From assembly GCA_016219985.1 (NCBI GenBank), contig JACRJO010000037.1, positions 1 through 64,000 on the forward strand: DNA of 64,000 bases, read 5' to 3'. Shown one piece after another: positions 40,504-49,858 of the stretch (position 1 is its first letter; every line of letters begins with the position of its first letter). This DNA is from Sphingobacteriales bacterium. GTDB taxonomy: Bacteria; Bacteroidota; Bacteroidia; Chitinophagales; Chitinophagaceae. A program made the translations under genes and the position numbers. Under the pieces are notes generated by a model. It was given only the letters and a program-made list of their open reading frames with translations, ran no database searches and was not told where the DNA came from.

Positions 40504-41853
40504 ATGAAAAAAAATGCCCTGATTGTTTTTTTTGCACTTTTCTCAACGCATTCATTTTCGCAAAACATCCGGCTGATCACCCAGTTTATCAACCCCTGTG
40601 GAAATGACGGGAGTAATGAATTCATTGTGGGTCTCGCGACCACAGCCGTGAATGTAGGCGATATGGGCTTTGCTTCCATTAACCACACTTCCGTTGCTGT
40701 ACAGCCTGATTTTAACTGGTACTGGTATGGGAAGAATGTGATTAATGCACCCAAGCCAACTTTTACACCGAATGCTGAAAATTGCGGTGTCTCGGGATCG
40801 GGTTTATCCTGTTTCCGCATCATGGATCCCGGCACCCCGGCTGATGCCACGGTGATCGATAATGTCAGGAATACCCTGAATACCGCTGCGGGTTGCAATG
40901 TGTTCGTTCAGGTTCCGGCAACCGGGATCATACCCGGGGGCTTGTTTACCGTATTTCTCGGCGCCGGTGGTTGCGGGCTTGATGCGCCGGCCACCAATCT
41001 TAATTTCTCCAACCACTGTTCAGGGGCTTCACCGATCCAGCAGTATTACCTGGTGGTGGGCAATGGCGCTTATACACCGTTATCGGGATGTAATGGCGGC
41101 TATTTTGTAAATTCTAATGGAAGTGCCAGGACCAGTATCATTTATGATTATACCGGTGGAGGGAATACATTGGTTACGAATTACCAGTCCAGCAGCGTTG
41201 TTTATACAAACGGGAGCGCCCCGGGAGCCGGCAATGCTGCTGTCATCGTACCCAACGGGGCGGGGGGCAGTGTCTGGATCAATAATTCAGGCTGTGTTCC
41301 GAGTCCCATGGTGATCCTCGATGAAAAGACATTTTCCGTCACCGGGTTCAAACAGGTGCAGGACCTGGTAACCCTGGACTGGAGACTGGTCAGCTCGGCG
41401 AACTATGATTATTTTGCCCTCGAACGCAGTTATAACGGGATAAACTTCACTGAAATAAAAATTGAAAAGACAGCGCAGCAGAACGGGTCGGAATATGCCG
41501 GGGAGTTCAGCGACGAAAATGCCAAAGCCCCCTTATTGTATTACCGGGTAAAAGCGGTAGCCATGGATGGCAAGATCGCGTACAGTACTTTAAAAGTGGT
41601 GAATAACCTGGGACAGAAAAAAATCACAGTTTTTCCCAATCCCTCCAACGATCAATTCACGATTCAGTCTTCCGGTACGGAGCCGGTTACGATTTCCATA
41701 TCAGATATTGCCGGTCGTGAAATTTTACAAAAAAAGATGACTGCACCGTCCCTGCAAGTGGATGCTTCCTCCTGGGCTCCCGGTTTCTATACCATCCGGA
41801 TCAGCAATGCCGGCGGCCAGTTTATCCAGTCGCAGAAATTTATTAAACAGTAA
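40504..41853 (+). CDS. T9SS type A sorting-domain protein
   Basis: A 449-residue secreted protein. The signal peptide is KKNALIVFFALFSTHSFSQ. The N-terminal region (about 20-270) is Gly/Asn-rich with several Cys and unassigned. A fibronectin-like part (about 285-365; LDWRLVSSANYDYFALERSY) is followed by the C-terminal sorting domain ITVFPNPSNDQFTI with ISDIAGREILQ and GFYTIRISNAGG. It should be exported by the type IX system and released or attached. The next gene has the same type of C-terminus, so the two are probably co-regulated cargo. Confidence 0.88.
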   Translation: MKKNALIVFFALFSTHSFSQNIRLITQFINPCGNDGSNEFIVGLATTAVNVGDMGFASINHTSVAVQPDFNWYWYGKNVINAPKPTFTPNAENCGVSGSGLSCFRIMDPGTPADATVIDNVRNTLNTAAGCNVFVQVPATGIIPGGLFTVFLGAGGCGLDAPATNLNFSNHCSGASPIQQYYLVVGNGAYTPLSGCNGGYFVNSNGSARTSIIYDYTGGGNTLVTNYQSSSVVYTNGSAPGAGNAAVIVPNGAGGSVWINNSGCVPSPMVILDEKTFSVTGFKQVQDLVTLDWRLVSSANYDYFALERSYNGINFTEIKIEKTAQQNGSEYAGEFSDENAKAPLLYYRVKAVAMDGKIAYSTLKVVNNLGQKKITVFPNPSNDQFTIQSSGTEPVTISISDIAGREILQKKMTAPSLQVDASSWAPGFYTIRISNAGGQFIQSQKFIKQ

Positions 41854-41924
41854 TAACGTCTTACCGGTCCGGTTACCGGTACTTTAATAACCCACCATTC
41901 TAACATTCTCAAACAGACCATCAG

Positions 41925-44486
41925 ATGAAAAACCTTTTTTTAGTTTTTTGTGTACAAGTACTCATTCAAATCCAATTATTCGGACAGGGCTCCGAAAGTT
42001 TTACCAGTATGCCTGTTGGAACGGCCAGTTCATACGCAACCAAGAACTGGACCGGTGACGGCGGGATATCCTGGACTGCCACCGATACGAGAGCGGATCA
42101 GAGTATTACCGGGCTGGCAGCCGGTGTCCGAAATGGAAGTGTTACCTCCGGTAATATCCCCAATGGTATCGGCAATCTCAGTTTCAAGTACAAATATCTT
42201 TTTACCGGCAGCGCCGCTTCGCTGGATGTTAAGGTGAATGGCGTTACGGTAGGTACCGTGGCCGTACCCAGTTCACAGACCACCGCTACCACTGCTACCC
42301 TGAATAATATCAATGTATCCGGCACCTTCACCCTGTCCCTGGTGCAAACCGTTGCCAGTTCGCGGGTGGCTATTGATGATATTGCCTGGACCGGTTTTGG
42401 CGTGAGTTGTACGGCCCCGGTCACCCAGGTCAGTACTGCTTCTTTTAGCAGTGTTACAGCTACCGGTTTTACCGTCAACTGGACGGCCGGCAGCGGCACC
42501 AATTCATTAGTAGTGCTGAAGCAGGGCGGCGCGGTGAGCGGCACTCCCTCCAGCGGCACAGCTTATACAGCCAATACGGCTTTTGGTTCCGGGCAGACCA
42601 TTGCGGCGGGTGAATATGTGGTATATAACAGTACCGGGAATTCAGTGGCCGTTACAGGACTGACAGCCGGCACCACGTATCATGTGTCCGTATTCACTTT
42701 CAACAGTGCGGATAACTGTTACAACACAGCGGCGCCGGCCACGAACAATACAGCTACCAGTTGCCTGCAGCCGACCACACAGGTATCCACCATTAATAGT
42801 ACGCCAGGCAGTACATCGGCTACTATCAACTGGTCGGGCGGGAACGGAAGTTCATCGCTGGTCAGGTTCAATGCAGCCAACAGTTTTACCAGCCCGTCTG
42901 ACGGTGTGACCTATGCGGCATCGGCCACTTATTCGGGTGGTGAACAAACGGTTTATGCCAGCACCGGCAGCAGTGTGACTGTTTCCGGGCTGACCGCCAG
43001 TACCACCTATTATGTTACCGTTTATACCTATAATGATTGTGGTGGTACGCCGGATTACCTTACTACCGGTACATCAGTACATAGTTTCTCCACGACAGCA
43101 GGAGGTACGGGTGAGCCTGCTGGTTATTATTCAGCTGCAACAGGGCTTACCTGTTCGGCGCTGAAGACTTCCCTGTCAAACATTATAACTACGGGGATGA
43201 CTCCCAAAACCTATGGAAATCTCTGGACACAGTACCTGGTTTCTGATATTAAACCCCGGGAAGTGGGACCCGGTACTTCAACAGATGTGATCTGGGATAT
43301 TTACAGTGACAACCCCGCGGGGGCAGATCCTTATAATTTTACACCCGGTCCCGTGGCAAGCGGCGGACAGCAGGATAATGGCGGCGCTGCCGGTGGTGAA
43401 GGGATTTTATACAACAGGGAACACAGTGTGCCGCAAAGCTGGTTTGGTGCCAGTGCGGCTTCCGGTTCCGTTGGGCCGGAGAGCGATTATTTTCATATTT
43501 ACCCAACCGATAAAATTGTAAACGCCAACCGGAGCAATTTTATCTACGGTGAAATAAGTGCACCCACCATCACCAGTATGAATGGAAGTAAACTGGGACC
43601 GAATACCGTTGCCGGACTTACAGGCAGCACAGCATTTGAACCGATCGATGCGTTCAAGGGAGACCTGGCCCGCAGCTTCTTTTATTTTGTAACCCGTTAC
43701 CAGTCCAGTATGTCTGCCTGGCAAACCCTTTCTGTGGAGGGCAACCTGGCATTTGATGGCACTACCTGGCCTTCCATCGAATTACCTTATCTCCAGATGA
43801 TGATCCGCTGGCATAACCTGGACCCGGTAAGCCAGAAAGAAATAGACCGGAATAATGCCGGTTATGTGTTCCAGGGCAACCGCAATCCCTATATTGATCA
43901 CCCGGAATTTGTAAACCAGGTCTGGGTATCCGGTTGCGGACTGATATTACCGGTAACGATCACCGGATTTACCGGGGGCTATGTGTTGAATGCTGTACAA
44001 CTCAAATGGCAGGTTGCAACAGCAGATGGCTTTGACCGCTTTGACGTGGAAAGAAGCACGGATGGCGGGCGGACCTTTCAGAAAACCGGCACCGTGAACT
44101 GGGTACAGAATGCAGATAAGTTCTCCTTCCAGGATGGCGATAACAGTTTAAAGGGGGATGTTTTTTACCGCCTGAAATTAGTGGACCAGAACGGAACATT
44201 TACCTATAGTAAAGTGATCAGGGTGATGGTCCCGGCCTCCGATTTTACAGCGGCTTTCTTCCCGAATCCCGCTACAGACCAGTTAGGGGTTAGTTTCCGC
44301 AAACCGCTGACGGCTGATTGTTCTGTAACGATCACCGACCTGGCCGGCAGAAAACTGAAAACATTAAAACTGGTATCGGGCCAGCAGCAGTACAGCATTC
44401 CCGTGGCTGAACTGGCCGGGGGAACCTATTTACTGCAACTGCGTTCGGATGGTCAGCTGATCCATACAAAATTCATTAAACAATAA
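41925..44486 (+). CDS. secreted endonuclease I-like protein with T9SS sorting domain
   Basis: An 853-residue exported nuclease. A signal peptide (FLVFCVQVLIQIQLFGQ) is followed by a beta-sandwich and Fn3-like domains (about 130-390, repeating TVNWTAGSGTNSLVV and TINWSGGNGSSSLVR). The endonuclease I domain (about 400-660) has ILYNREHSVPQSWFG with the catalytic His, and DYFHIYPTDKIVNANRSN. A T9SS type A domain (AAFFPNPATDQLGVSF) ends the protein. It probably degrades extracellular DNA for nutrients. A strong terminator follows the stop. A fusion of Fn3 and endonuclease I is frequent in this phylum. Confidence 0.9.
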   Translation: MKNLFLVFCVQVLIQIQLFGQGSESFTSMPVGTASSYATKNWTGDGGISWTATDTRADQSITGLAAGVRNGSVTSGNIPNGIGNLSFKYKYLFTGSAASLDVKVNGVTVGTVAVPSSQTTATTATLNNINVSGTFTLSLVQTVASSRVAIDDIAWTGFGVSCTAPVTQVSTASFSSVTATGFTVNWTAGSGTNSLVVLKQGGAVSGTPSSGTAYTANTAFGSGQTIAAGEYVVYNSTGNSVAVTGLTAGTTYHVSVFTFNSADNCYNTAAPATNNTATSCLQPTTQVSTINSTPGSTSATINWSGGNGSSSLVRFNAANSFTSPSDGVTYAASATYSGGEQTVYASTGSSVTVSGLTASTTYYVTVYTYNDCGGTPDYLTTGTSVHSFSTTAGGTGEPAGYYSAATGLTCSALKTSLSNIITTGMTPKTYGNLWTQYLVSDIKPREVGPGTSTDVIWDIYSDNPAGADPYNFTPGPVASGGQQDNGGAAGGEGILYNREHSVPQSWFGASAASGSVGPESDYFHIYPTDKIVNANRSNFIYGEISAPTITSMNGSKLGPNTVAGLTGSTAFEPIDAFKGDLARSFFYFVTRYQSSMSAWQTLSVEGNLAFDGTTWPSIELPYLQMMIRWHNLDPVSQKEIDRNNAGYVFQGNRNPYIDHPEFVNQVWVSGCGLILPVTITGFTGGYVLNAVQLKWQVATADGFDRFDVERSTDGGRTFQKTGTVNWVQNADKFSFQDGDNSLKGDVFYRLKLVDQNGTFTYSKVIRVMVPASDFTAAFFPNPATDQLGVSFRKPLTADCSVTITDLAGRKLKTLKLVSGQQQYSIPVAELAGGTYLLQLRSDGQLIHTKFIKQ

Positions 44487-44507
44487 AACGAACAGACTCA
44501 TTTTGTA

Positions 44508-44537
44508 AAGCTGCCTTTCAACGGGCAGCTTTTTTTT
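44508..44537 (+). terminator. intrinsic terminator after the endonuclease gene
   Basis: AAGCTGCC and GGCAGCTT form an 8-bp stem around TTTCAACG-type loop bases and are followed by a T-run. Confidence 0.85.
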
Positions 44538-44547
44538 ATCTTCGGAT

Positions 44548-45360
44548 ATGTTTCGGGCTTCTGTATTCCTGCTGATACTGCTCCTGCCGGCCTGCCAACC
44601 CGGGCGGATGATGCCGGTTCCCCGTAGGACCGGAACCCTGACCGGATCAGGATTCTATGCACAGGCTGCCGCTATGAACTGGCAGTCCCGGGATTCGCTG
44701 GTTTTGCAGGAAGCGCTTTCCGGGAATATCCCGCCCTTTCTCCGGAGGTTTGTACCGGTAAGCGTGAGCGCCCGGGACAGCGTTACAGGCAAAACGATCC
44801 ATGCGGTTTATTATGTAAGCCCGGATTACTTGAGTATCGGCAGCCGTGAGGACTGGGCGCGGGTGAATATAACACCTTATGCCGCCCAGCGTATAGCGGA
44901 CAGTTTCCAATGCTTCCTGCCTACCCGTAAGATGGTGGATGATATTTACAGGGCCGCAAGGATTAAACTGGAACCCGTGCCGATGTATGCATACCGGGAC
45001 AGCACACCCGTGATGTGGCAGCACCACCTGATCATCGAAGGACAGCGAAAAGGGAGGAAGGGATTAATTGCCGGGATAAAAAAAGATGTGGTCATCAGCG
45101 GGAAGATCAGCCGGGAACCTAAGCAGGACCGGGTGGCCATTTATGGCTGGCACCGGGCGGATGGCCGGCCCATACAGCCATTATACACCGGGCATGTTTA
45201 CGGGTGGGTGGATTACAGCCAGGGAATCCGGCTGGTTTACCGGAAAATAAAAGTGGAAGGCCGCTGGATGGATTATACCGCAGTGCTGGCGGATCCCCGG
45301 CTTCAAAAATTGCTTTGTGATGAAACGGCTTGCGATTATTACCGTTATCCTTATCAATAA
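44548..45360 (+). CDS. conserved lipoprotein of unknown function
   Basis: A 270-residue protein. The N-terminus ends in a lipobox (LLILLLPAC), so it is probably a lipoprotein. The body (SRDSLVLQEALSGNIPPFLRRF, HAVYYVSPDYLSIGSREDW, AQRIADSFQCFLPTRKMVDDIY) matches a family I have met in many bacteria without a known function. The C-terminal GHVYGWVDYSQGIRLV and a Cys pair near the end are conserved-looking. No catalytic motif is certain. Its own upstream terminator suggests an independent unit. Confidence 0.7.
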   Translation: MFRASVFLLILLLPACQPGRMMPVPRRTGTLTGSGFYAQAAAMNWQSRDSLVLQEALSGNIPPFLRRFVPVSVSARDSVTGKTIHAVYYVSPDYLSIGSREDWARVNITPYAAQRIADSFQCFLPTRKMVDDIYRAARIKLEPVPMYAYRDSTPVMWQHHLIIEGQRKGRKGLIAGIKKDVVISGKISREPKQDRVAIYGWHRADGRPIQPLYTGHVYGWVDYSQGIRLVYRKIKVEGRWMDYTAVLADPRLQKLLCDETACDYYRYPYQ

Positions 45361-45427
45361 AACTGTTTTAACATACGGGCCGGCGCCGGGTTTATTTTAT
45401 TAACAGTTTTAACCGCGATCTTTACCT

Positions 45428-47503
45428 TTGCTGCGCTATTTTGCAGCGGTTTATCACCCGGTTATCTTAAATTACTATCAGCTGAGCAGAAACTGTACAT
45501 ACCTGTTTTTTATTGTTCTCTTCTTTTATTCAATGGCCCTGTCCGCCCAGGAGCCGGGAGTCCGCTTTGGCAACCGGCTGAAACAATTAGGAGGGAATTT
45601 TTCGGGAGGCAGCAGCAATGACAGCCTGCGGCACCGGGATAACGAGGAAGATTCCATAACGATCAGCTTCCGCTACCTGGATTCGACGCGGAATTACCGG
45701 CTGGACTCCACGGTCAGTGATTTCTCCCGGCGTTTTCCCCTGCCGGGCACTTATATCAACCTGGGCAATACGGGGCTCGCAGCCCGGTCCCTATTATTTT
45801 CCCCGTTGTTCTCAGCGGGCTTTGATCCGGGTTTTCACTCCTTCGATGTGTACAAATGGAAACTAAGTGAGGTCCGTTTCTTCAATACCACCCGCCCGTA
45901 TTCCGAACTGAATTACCTGCTGGGAAGCCGGGTGGAACAGATGATCAGTTTATTGCACACCCAGAATATCAAACCCAACTGGAATTTCCTTTTCCAGTAC
46001 CGGCTCATCAATTCACCGGGTTCATTCCAGAATCAGAATACCAATCATAACAATTACCTGCTGACCTCGAAATACCAGTCCACCAACCTCCGGTACAACA
46101 ATTATTTTGTATTCCTGTCCAATAAGCTGCAGTCGTATGAGAACGGGGGAATCATCGATACCTCCGATGTGCTGAATGACCCCGATTTCAAGGAGCGGTA
46201 CAATATCAATACCCGGATCGGGGGCAAAAAAGTATTCTCGTCCAACTTCTTTGCCAATAAGATCAATACCGGCAATAAATACAAGGAAACCACGCTGCTG
46301 TTCCGGCAACAGTATGATCTCGGGAAAAAGGATTCAGTGGTCACGGATTCCACCGTCATCCCCCTGTTTTTTCCCCGGTTGCGTTTTGAACATACGATCC
46401 GGCTGGATAAAAACAGTTATACATTCCAGGACAATGTGGGCGATTCACTGTATTACCAGGCCTGGTATGATACCAGCCTGCGCAGGCCCAGGGATACGGT
46501 TTTGTTCAGGGACAAATGGACCCTGCTCTCCAACGATTTTTCCATTTACCAGTTTCCTGATGCAAAGAACCTGCACCAGTTTATCAAACTGGGACTGCAG
46601 GTCCAGCACATCAGCGGGCAATTGTCTTCGGGTAAACCCCGCTTCTTCAATACAGCGGGTCATGCCGAATACCGCAATAAGACCCGCAACCAGCGCTGGG
46701 ATATTGAAGCAAACGGCAGCCTGTATTTTACCGGTTTCAATGCCGGCGATTACGAAGCGCATATCAGCCTGCTGAGCCTGTTGGGGAAAAAAGCGGGTTC
46801 CCTGCAACTGGGATTTGAAAATGCGAGCCGCACCCCTTCCTTTGTGTATGATAACCGCAGCAGTTTTTACCTGGTTAAAACGGCTACAAACCTGAAGAAG
46901 GAAAACAATACGCACCTGTACGCTTCCTATTTCCTGCCTTCGTTCCGCCTGCGGCTGACCGGTCATTATTATTTGGCCACGAACTATACTTATTTTTCAG
47001 GGTATTACCAGGTGGCGCAGGAAAGCAGTTTGTTTACCATGTTGCAGGTGGCCCTCGAGAAGACCATTCGTTTGGGAAAGCACTGGAACTGGCATGCCGA
47101 AATATACCTGCAGCAGGCAGTCGGGGATGCGCCGGTGAATGTTCCGGCTCTTTATACCCGTAACCGCATTGGTTATGAGGGCAACCTGGGTTTTAAGAAC
47201 CTGAACATTGCCTTTGGTACTGAAATAAAATACCGTGCTGCTTATAAGGCCGCTGATTATTCCCCGGCGCTGGGCCAGTTTGTGTACCAGGATACCCTGA
47301 CCATCCGCAACCCGCTGCCGGATATTGCGGGTTATTTACACTTCAGGATCAAGCCCTTTACGGCCTTTATCCGGGCTGAGAACCTGAATACGGCCCGTAA
47401 CCTGGACGGGTTCGGTTTTACCCGGAATAACCTGGTGGCTCCTTATTATCCCCTTCCGGGCCTGCAGTTCAGGCTCGGGGTCTTTTGGCGCTTTGTTAAT
47501 TGA
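45428..47503 (+). CDS. putative porin (Porin_10 type)
   Basis: A 691-residue beta-barrel of the Bacteroidota putative porin family: YINLGNTGLAARSLLFSPLF, GFHSFDVYKWKLSEVRFFN, and many strands with aromatic belts. The C-terminus PGLQFRLGVFWRFVN ends with an aromatic residue as in outer-membrane proteins. The start is unsettled: the frame opens at a TTG at 45428, but this TTG is part of a TACCTTTG -7 box, and the signal peptide (YLFFIVLFFYSMALSAQ) has no ATG before MALSAQ. The downstream HYC_CC_PP gene's promoter lies just after this stop. Confidence 0.82.
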   Translation: MLRYFAAVYHPVILNYYQLSRNCTYLFFIVLFFYSMALSAQEPGVRFGNRLKQLGGNFSGGSSNDSLRHRDNEEDSITISFRYLDSTRNYRLDSTVSDFSRRFPLPGTYINLGNTGLAARSLLFSPLFSAGFDPGFHSFDVYKWKLSEVRFFNTTRPYSELNYLLGSRVEQMISLLHTQNIKPNWNFLFQYRLINSPGSFQNQNTNHNNYLLTSKYQSTNLRYNNYFVFLSNKLQSYENGGIIDTSDVLNDPDFKERYNINTRIGGKKVFSSNFFANKINTGNKYKETTLLFRQQYDLGKKDSVVTDSTVIPLFFPRLRFEHTIRLDKNSYTFQDNVGDSLYYQAWYDTSLRRPRDTVLFRDKWTLLSNDFSIYQFPDAKNLHQFIKLGLQVQHISGQLSSGKPRFFNTAGHAEYRNKTRNQRWDIEANGSLYFTGFNAGDYEAHISLLSLLGKKAGSLQLGFENASRTPSFVYDNRSSFYLVKTATNLKKENNTHLYASYFLPSFRLRLTGHYYLATNYTYFSGYYQVAQESSLFTMLQVALEKTIRLGKHWNWHAEIYLQQAVGDAPVNVPALYTRNRIGYEGNLGFKNLNIAFGTEIKYRAAYKAADYSPALGQFVYQDTLTIRNPLPDIAGYLHFRIKPFTAFIRAENLNTARNLDGFGFTRNNLVAPYYPLPGLQFRLGVFWRFVN

Positions 47504-47557
47504 TTCTCAAAACTATGTGATTGATCAACCTCAGTTTCATTTCTCCGATAATGCATA

Positions 47558-47565
47558 TATCTTTG
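47558..47565 (+). promoter_or_regulatory. -7 box at the start of the metal cluster
   Basis: TATCTTTG fits TAnnTTTG and lies 8 nt before ATG 47574. It supports that start and marks the first promoter of the metal-handling cluster. Confidence 0.65.
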
Positions 47566-47573
47566 TATCGGAG

Positions 47574-47966
47574 ATGAAAAAACTGGTCCTTACCATATCA
47601 TTTCTTTGTTACCTGACCGTTACCTGCGGTGTGGTGGTGAATTTACATTATTGCATGGACCGGCTGGCTTCTGTTCATCTCTTTGGAGGAAAAGACGATA
47701 GCTGCGCCGAATGTGGTATGCAAATGCATGCTTCCAACAAGTGTTGTCATGATGAGGTCAGGGTTTTCAAGCTGGAGCAGGACCAGAATAATGTATCCAT
47801 TCCGGATTACTCGATACCGGCCATGGAGCAAATAGCGGTAAGACCCTCCGAATTTTTTACGGCTCCGTTTTATACAGCCGGACCACAACCGGTTACCGGG
47901 GAGCATTCCCCGCCACTTCAATCTGAGCAGGACATCTACCTTCAGATTAATGTTTTCCGGATTTGA
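47574..47966 (+). CDS. HYC_CC_PP family protein (first copy)
   Basis: A 130-residue protein. A hydrophobic N-terminus (KLVLTISFLCYLTVTCGVVV) leads into LHYCMDRLASV, two Cys pairs (CAECGMQM and NKCCHD) and a Pro-rich tail, the hallmarks of the HYC_CC_PP family of Bacteroidota. The family sits next to copper-handling genes and probably binds metal in the periplasm through Cys and His; this is inference from context. A paralogue lies at 50705. Confidence 0.8.
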   Translation: MKKLVLTISFLCYLTVTCGVVVNLHYCMDRLASVHLFGGKDDSCAECGMQMHASNKCCHDEVRVFKLEQDQNNVSIPDYSIPAMEQIAVRPSEFFTAPFYTAGPQPVTGEHSPPLQSEQDIYLQINVFRI

Positions 47967-48061
47967 TACCAGGTCTGTTTACCCGGCTGCCCTGCAGCGA
48001 TAAATCAACCTTTGTGCCGGAAGGCACGATTATTAATAATACCTGTTCAAATCTGAATAAA

Positions 48062-48721
48062 ATGAAAGCATTACGTATTTTATCTGTTACAGCCCTTCTA
48101 TTGGCTATTACCAGTATTTCTTTTGCCCAAACACAAACCGAATCCTTCCAGGTCTCCGGGAATTGCGGTATGTGCAAGACCCGCATCGAAAAAGCCGCTA
48201 AGGAAGCCGGCGCCAGTGAAGCCAAATGGGATGCGGATACCAAACAACTTACCATTACCTATAACAGCAGTACCACCAATACCGCAAAGATCCAGCAGAA
48301 AATAGCGGAGGTGGGTCATGACAATGCCGGCTTTAAAGCAACCATGGAGGTCTACAGCAAGCTGCCCGGTTGCTGTAAGTATGACAAAGCAACGGATGGA
48401 GCGAAGATGGATTGCTGCAAAGACGGAAAATGCACGAAGGAAGGACATGACGGGAAAGATTGCTGCAAGAAAGAAGGCGCTGCCAAGATGGATTGCTGCA
48501 AAGACGGAAAGTGCACGAAGGAAGGACATGACGGGAAAGATTGCTGCAAGAAAGAAGGCGCTGCCAAAATGGATTGCTGCAAGGATGGAAAGTGTACCAA
48601 GGAAGGACATGACGGGAAAGATTGCTGCAAGAAAGAAGGCGCTGCCAAAATGGATTGCTGCAAAGATGGAAAGTGTACCAAGGAAGGTCATGACGGGAAA
48701 GATTGCTGCAAAAAATCGTAA
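48062..48721 (+). CDS. HMA-domain protein with four Cys-rich tandem repeats
   Basis: A 219-residue secreted protein. The signal peptide is RILSVTALLLAITSISFA. An HMA domain (about 22-95) has the metal site in SGNCGMCKTRIEKAA (CxxC). The rest is four near-identical 27-residue repeats, each with KMDCCKDGKCTKEGHDGK and DCCKK, about five Cys and one His per repeat. The repeats look like a metal sponge similar in concept to metallothionein. The ATG at 48062 is chosen because the signal peptide starts there. Probably periplasmic, binding Cu or Zn; the metal is not settled. It is followed closely by a second HMA gene, so they are likely co-transcribed. Confidence 0.85.
   Translation: MKALRILSVTALLLAITSISFAQTQTESFQVSGNCGMCKTRIEKAAKEAGASEAKWDADTKQLTITYNSSTTNTAKIQQKIAEVGHDNAGFKATMEVYSKLPGCCKYDKATDGAKMDCCKDGKCTKEGHDGKDCCKKEGAAKMDCCKDGKCTKEGHDGKDCCKKEGAAKMDCCKDGKCTKEGHDGKDCCKKEGAAKMDCCKDGKCTKEGHDGKDCCKKS
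48401..48718 (+). repeat. four 81-bp tandem repeats within the HMA gene
   Basis: Units start at 48401, 48482, 48563 and 48644 (exact 81-bp spacing, 27 codons); the last is 3' truncated at the stop. Units are nearly identical at DNA level, with some synonymous changes, indicating recent duplication or gene conversion. Confidence 0.95.
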
Positions 48722-48741
48722 GCAAACCCTGATCCGCGGTA

Positions 48742-49287
48742 ATGAAGAAAGTACTGATCTTAATTGTTATGGTATTGCTGCTGCAGCCGTTGCAGGCGCA
48801 ATTCAGCAAGGCCAGCCTGCAGGCTACGGGGCTTACCTGTGCCATGTGCAGTAATGCCATAAACAAGGCCCTGCAGGAGCTTCCTTTTGTGGAGTCCGTA
48901 AAATCAGATATTAAAAACTCCTCTTTCAGTATTGTTTTTAAGCAGGACAAGCCGGTAAACCTGGATGCCATCCGGGATGCCGTGGAAGAAGCTGGTTTTT
49001 TTGTCGGGGGACTGCGCGTCACCGGTACATTCAGCGAACTGGGCATCCGTCCTGAAACCTGTGTTAAGATCGGCAATGCCTGGTTTCTTTTCCTGAAGAC
49101 CGGTAACCGCGTGCTGAACGGTGAAGTGACCCTGCGGGTACTGGACAAATCTTTTTTAACGGCTAAGGAATTTAAGAAGATCAGTGCCTCGGTACCTGTT
49201 CCGAGCCTGCAGACCGGTAAGGCCGATGCCAGCCGTTCAGGCGAGGGGCTGAAGGAAGGGGAGCGGATCTTCCATGTCACGATTTAA
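48742..49287 (+). CDS. HMA-domain periplasmic protein
   Basis: A 181-residue protein with a signal peptide (KKVLILIVMVLLLQPLQAQ) and one HMA domain (about 20-90) with the metal site TGLTCAMCSNAIN. The second half (about 95-181) is a small beta domain (WFLFLKTGNRVLNGEVTLRV) that I do not recognise. It starts 20 bp after the upstream HMA gene and ends just before a strong terminator. Probably a metal chaperone or sensor; Cu is the usual ligand of HMA domains. Confidence 0.85.
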   Translation: MKKVLILIVMVLLLQPLQAQFSKASLQATGLTCAMCSNAINKALQELPFVESVKSDIKNSSFSIVFKQDKPVNLDAIRDAVEEAGFFVGGLRVTGTFSELGIRPETCVKIGNAWFLFLKTGNRVLNGEVTLRVLDKSFLTAKEFKKISASVPVPSLQTGKADASRSGEGLKEGERIFHVTI

Positions 49288-49300
49288 CCAATGATATTTT

Positions 49301-49340
49301 GTTTCTCTCCTCCTGTACCTGCAGGAGGAGAGAAACTTTT
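49301..49340 (+). terminator. intrinsic terminator between HMA and TlpA genes
   Basis: A perfect 15-bp stem, GTTTCTCTCCTCCTG with CAGGAGGAGAGAAAC around a 6-nt loop, followed by TTTT. It separates the HMA unit from the TlpA gene. Confidence 0.85.
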
Positions 49341-49352
49341 AAAAGTGTATGT

Positions 49353-49844
49353 ATGAACAACGTGAAATCTTTGCTGGTTTTTAGCAGCCTGCTATTACTC
49401 AGTACCATCGCGCAAGCCCAGGTAATGCAGGGCTATCAGGCGCCGGAAGTAGCCCTTCCCGCATTCAACGGGGATACGGTAAAGCTTTCTTCCCTCCGGG
49501 GGAAAGTGGTGTTGCTCGATTTCTGGGCCTCCTGGTGCGGTCCCTGCCGGGTTTCCAATAAAAGGCTCGTGAAACTTTATCCCAAATTCAAAGAAAAGGG
49601 ATTTGAAATTCTCGGGGTATCACTGGATGAAGACAAAAAGGACTGGCAGACGGCAATAAAAAAAGATAAGATCAACTGGTTACAGGTAAATGATAACGGG
49701 GGCTGGGAATCCTTAACGGCTAATCAATGGAGGATTTCGGCCATTCCCACATCCTACCTGATTGATAAGGACGGAACGCTGATCGCTATGGACCCTGAAG
49801 GAAAGGAACTGGAAAAACTATTGAACGAACTCCTGGGGAAATGA
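49353..49844 (+). CDS. TlpA-like thioredoxin
   Basis: A 163-residue secreted thioredoxin. The signal peptide (SLLVFSSLLLLSTIAQAQ) precedes a redoxin fold with APEVALPAFNGDTVKL, the active site in FWASWCGPCRVSNK (CGPC) and the cis-Pro in ISAIPTSYLID. It probably reduces disulfides in periplasmic metal-binding proteins or helps in cytochrome maturation; here the Cys-rich HMA proteins are obvious clients, by inference. The ATG at 49353 follows the terminator, so it has its own promoter, not identified. Confidence 0.88.
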   Translation: MNNVKSLLVFSSLLLLSTIAQAQVMQGYQAPEVALPAFNGDTVKLSSLRGKVVLLDFWASWCGPCRVSNKRLVKLYPKFKEKGFEILGVSLDEDKKDWQTAIKKDKINWLQVNDNGGWESLTANQWRISAIPTSYLIDKDGTLIAMDPEGKELEKLLNELLGK

Positions 49845-49858
49845 TATAAAATACCTGC

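Noticed and set aside
48401..48718. CRISPR or non-coding tandem repeat
   Set aside because: The 81-bp period is a multiple of three and stays in the frame of a protein with a signal peptide and HMA domain. Minus-strand frames over it are shadows.
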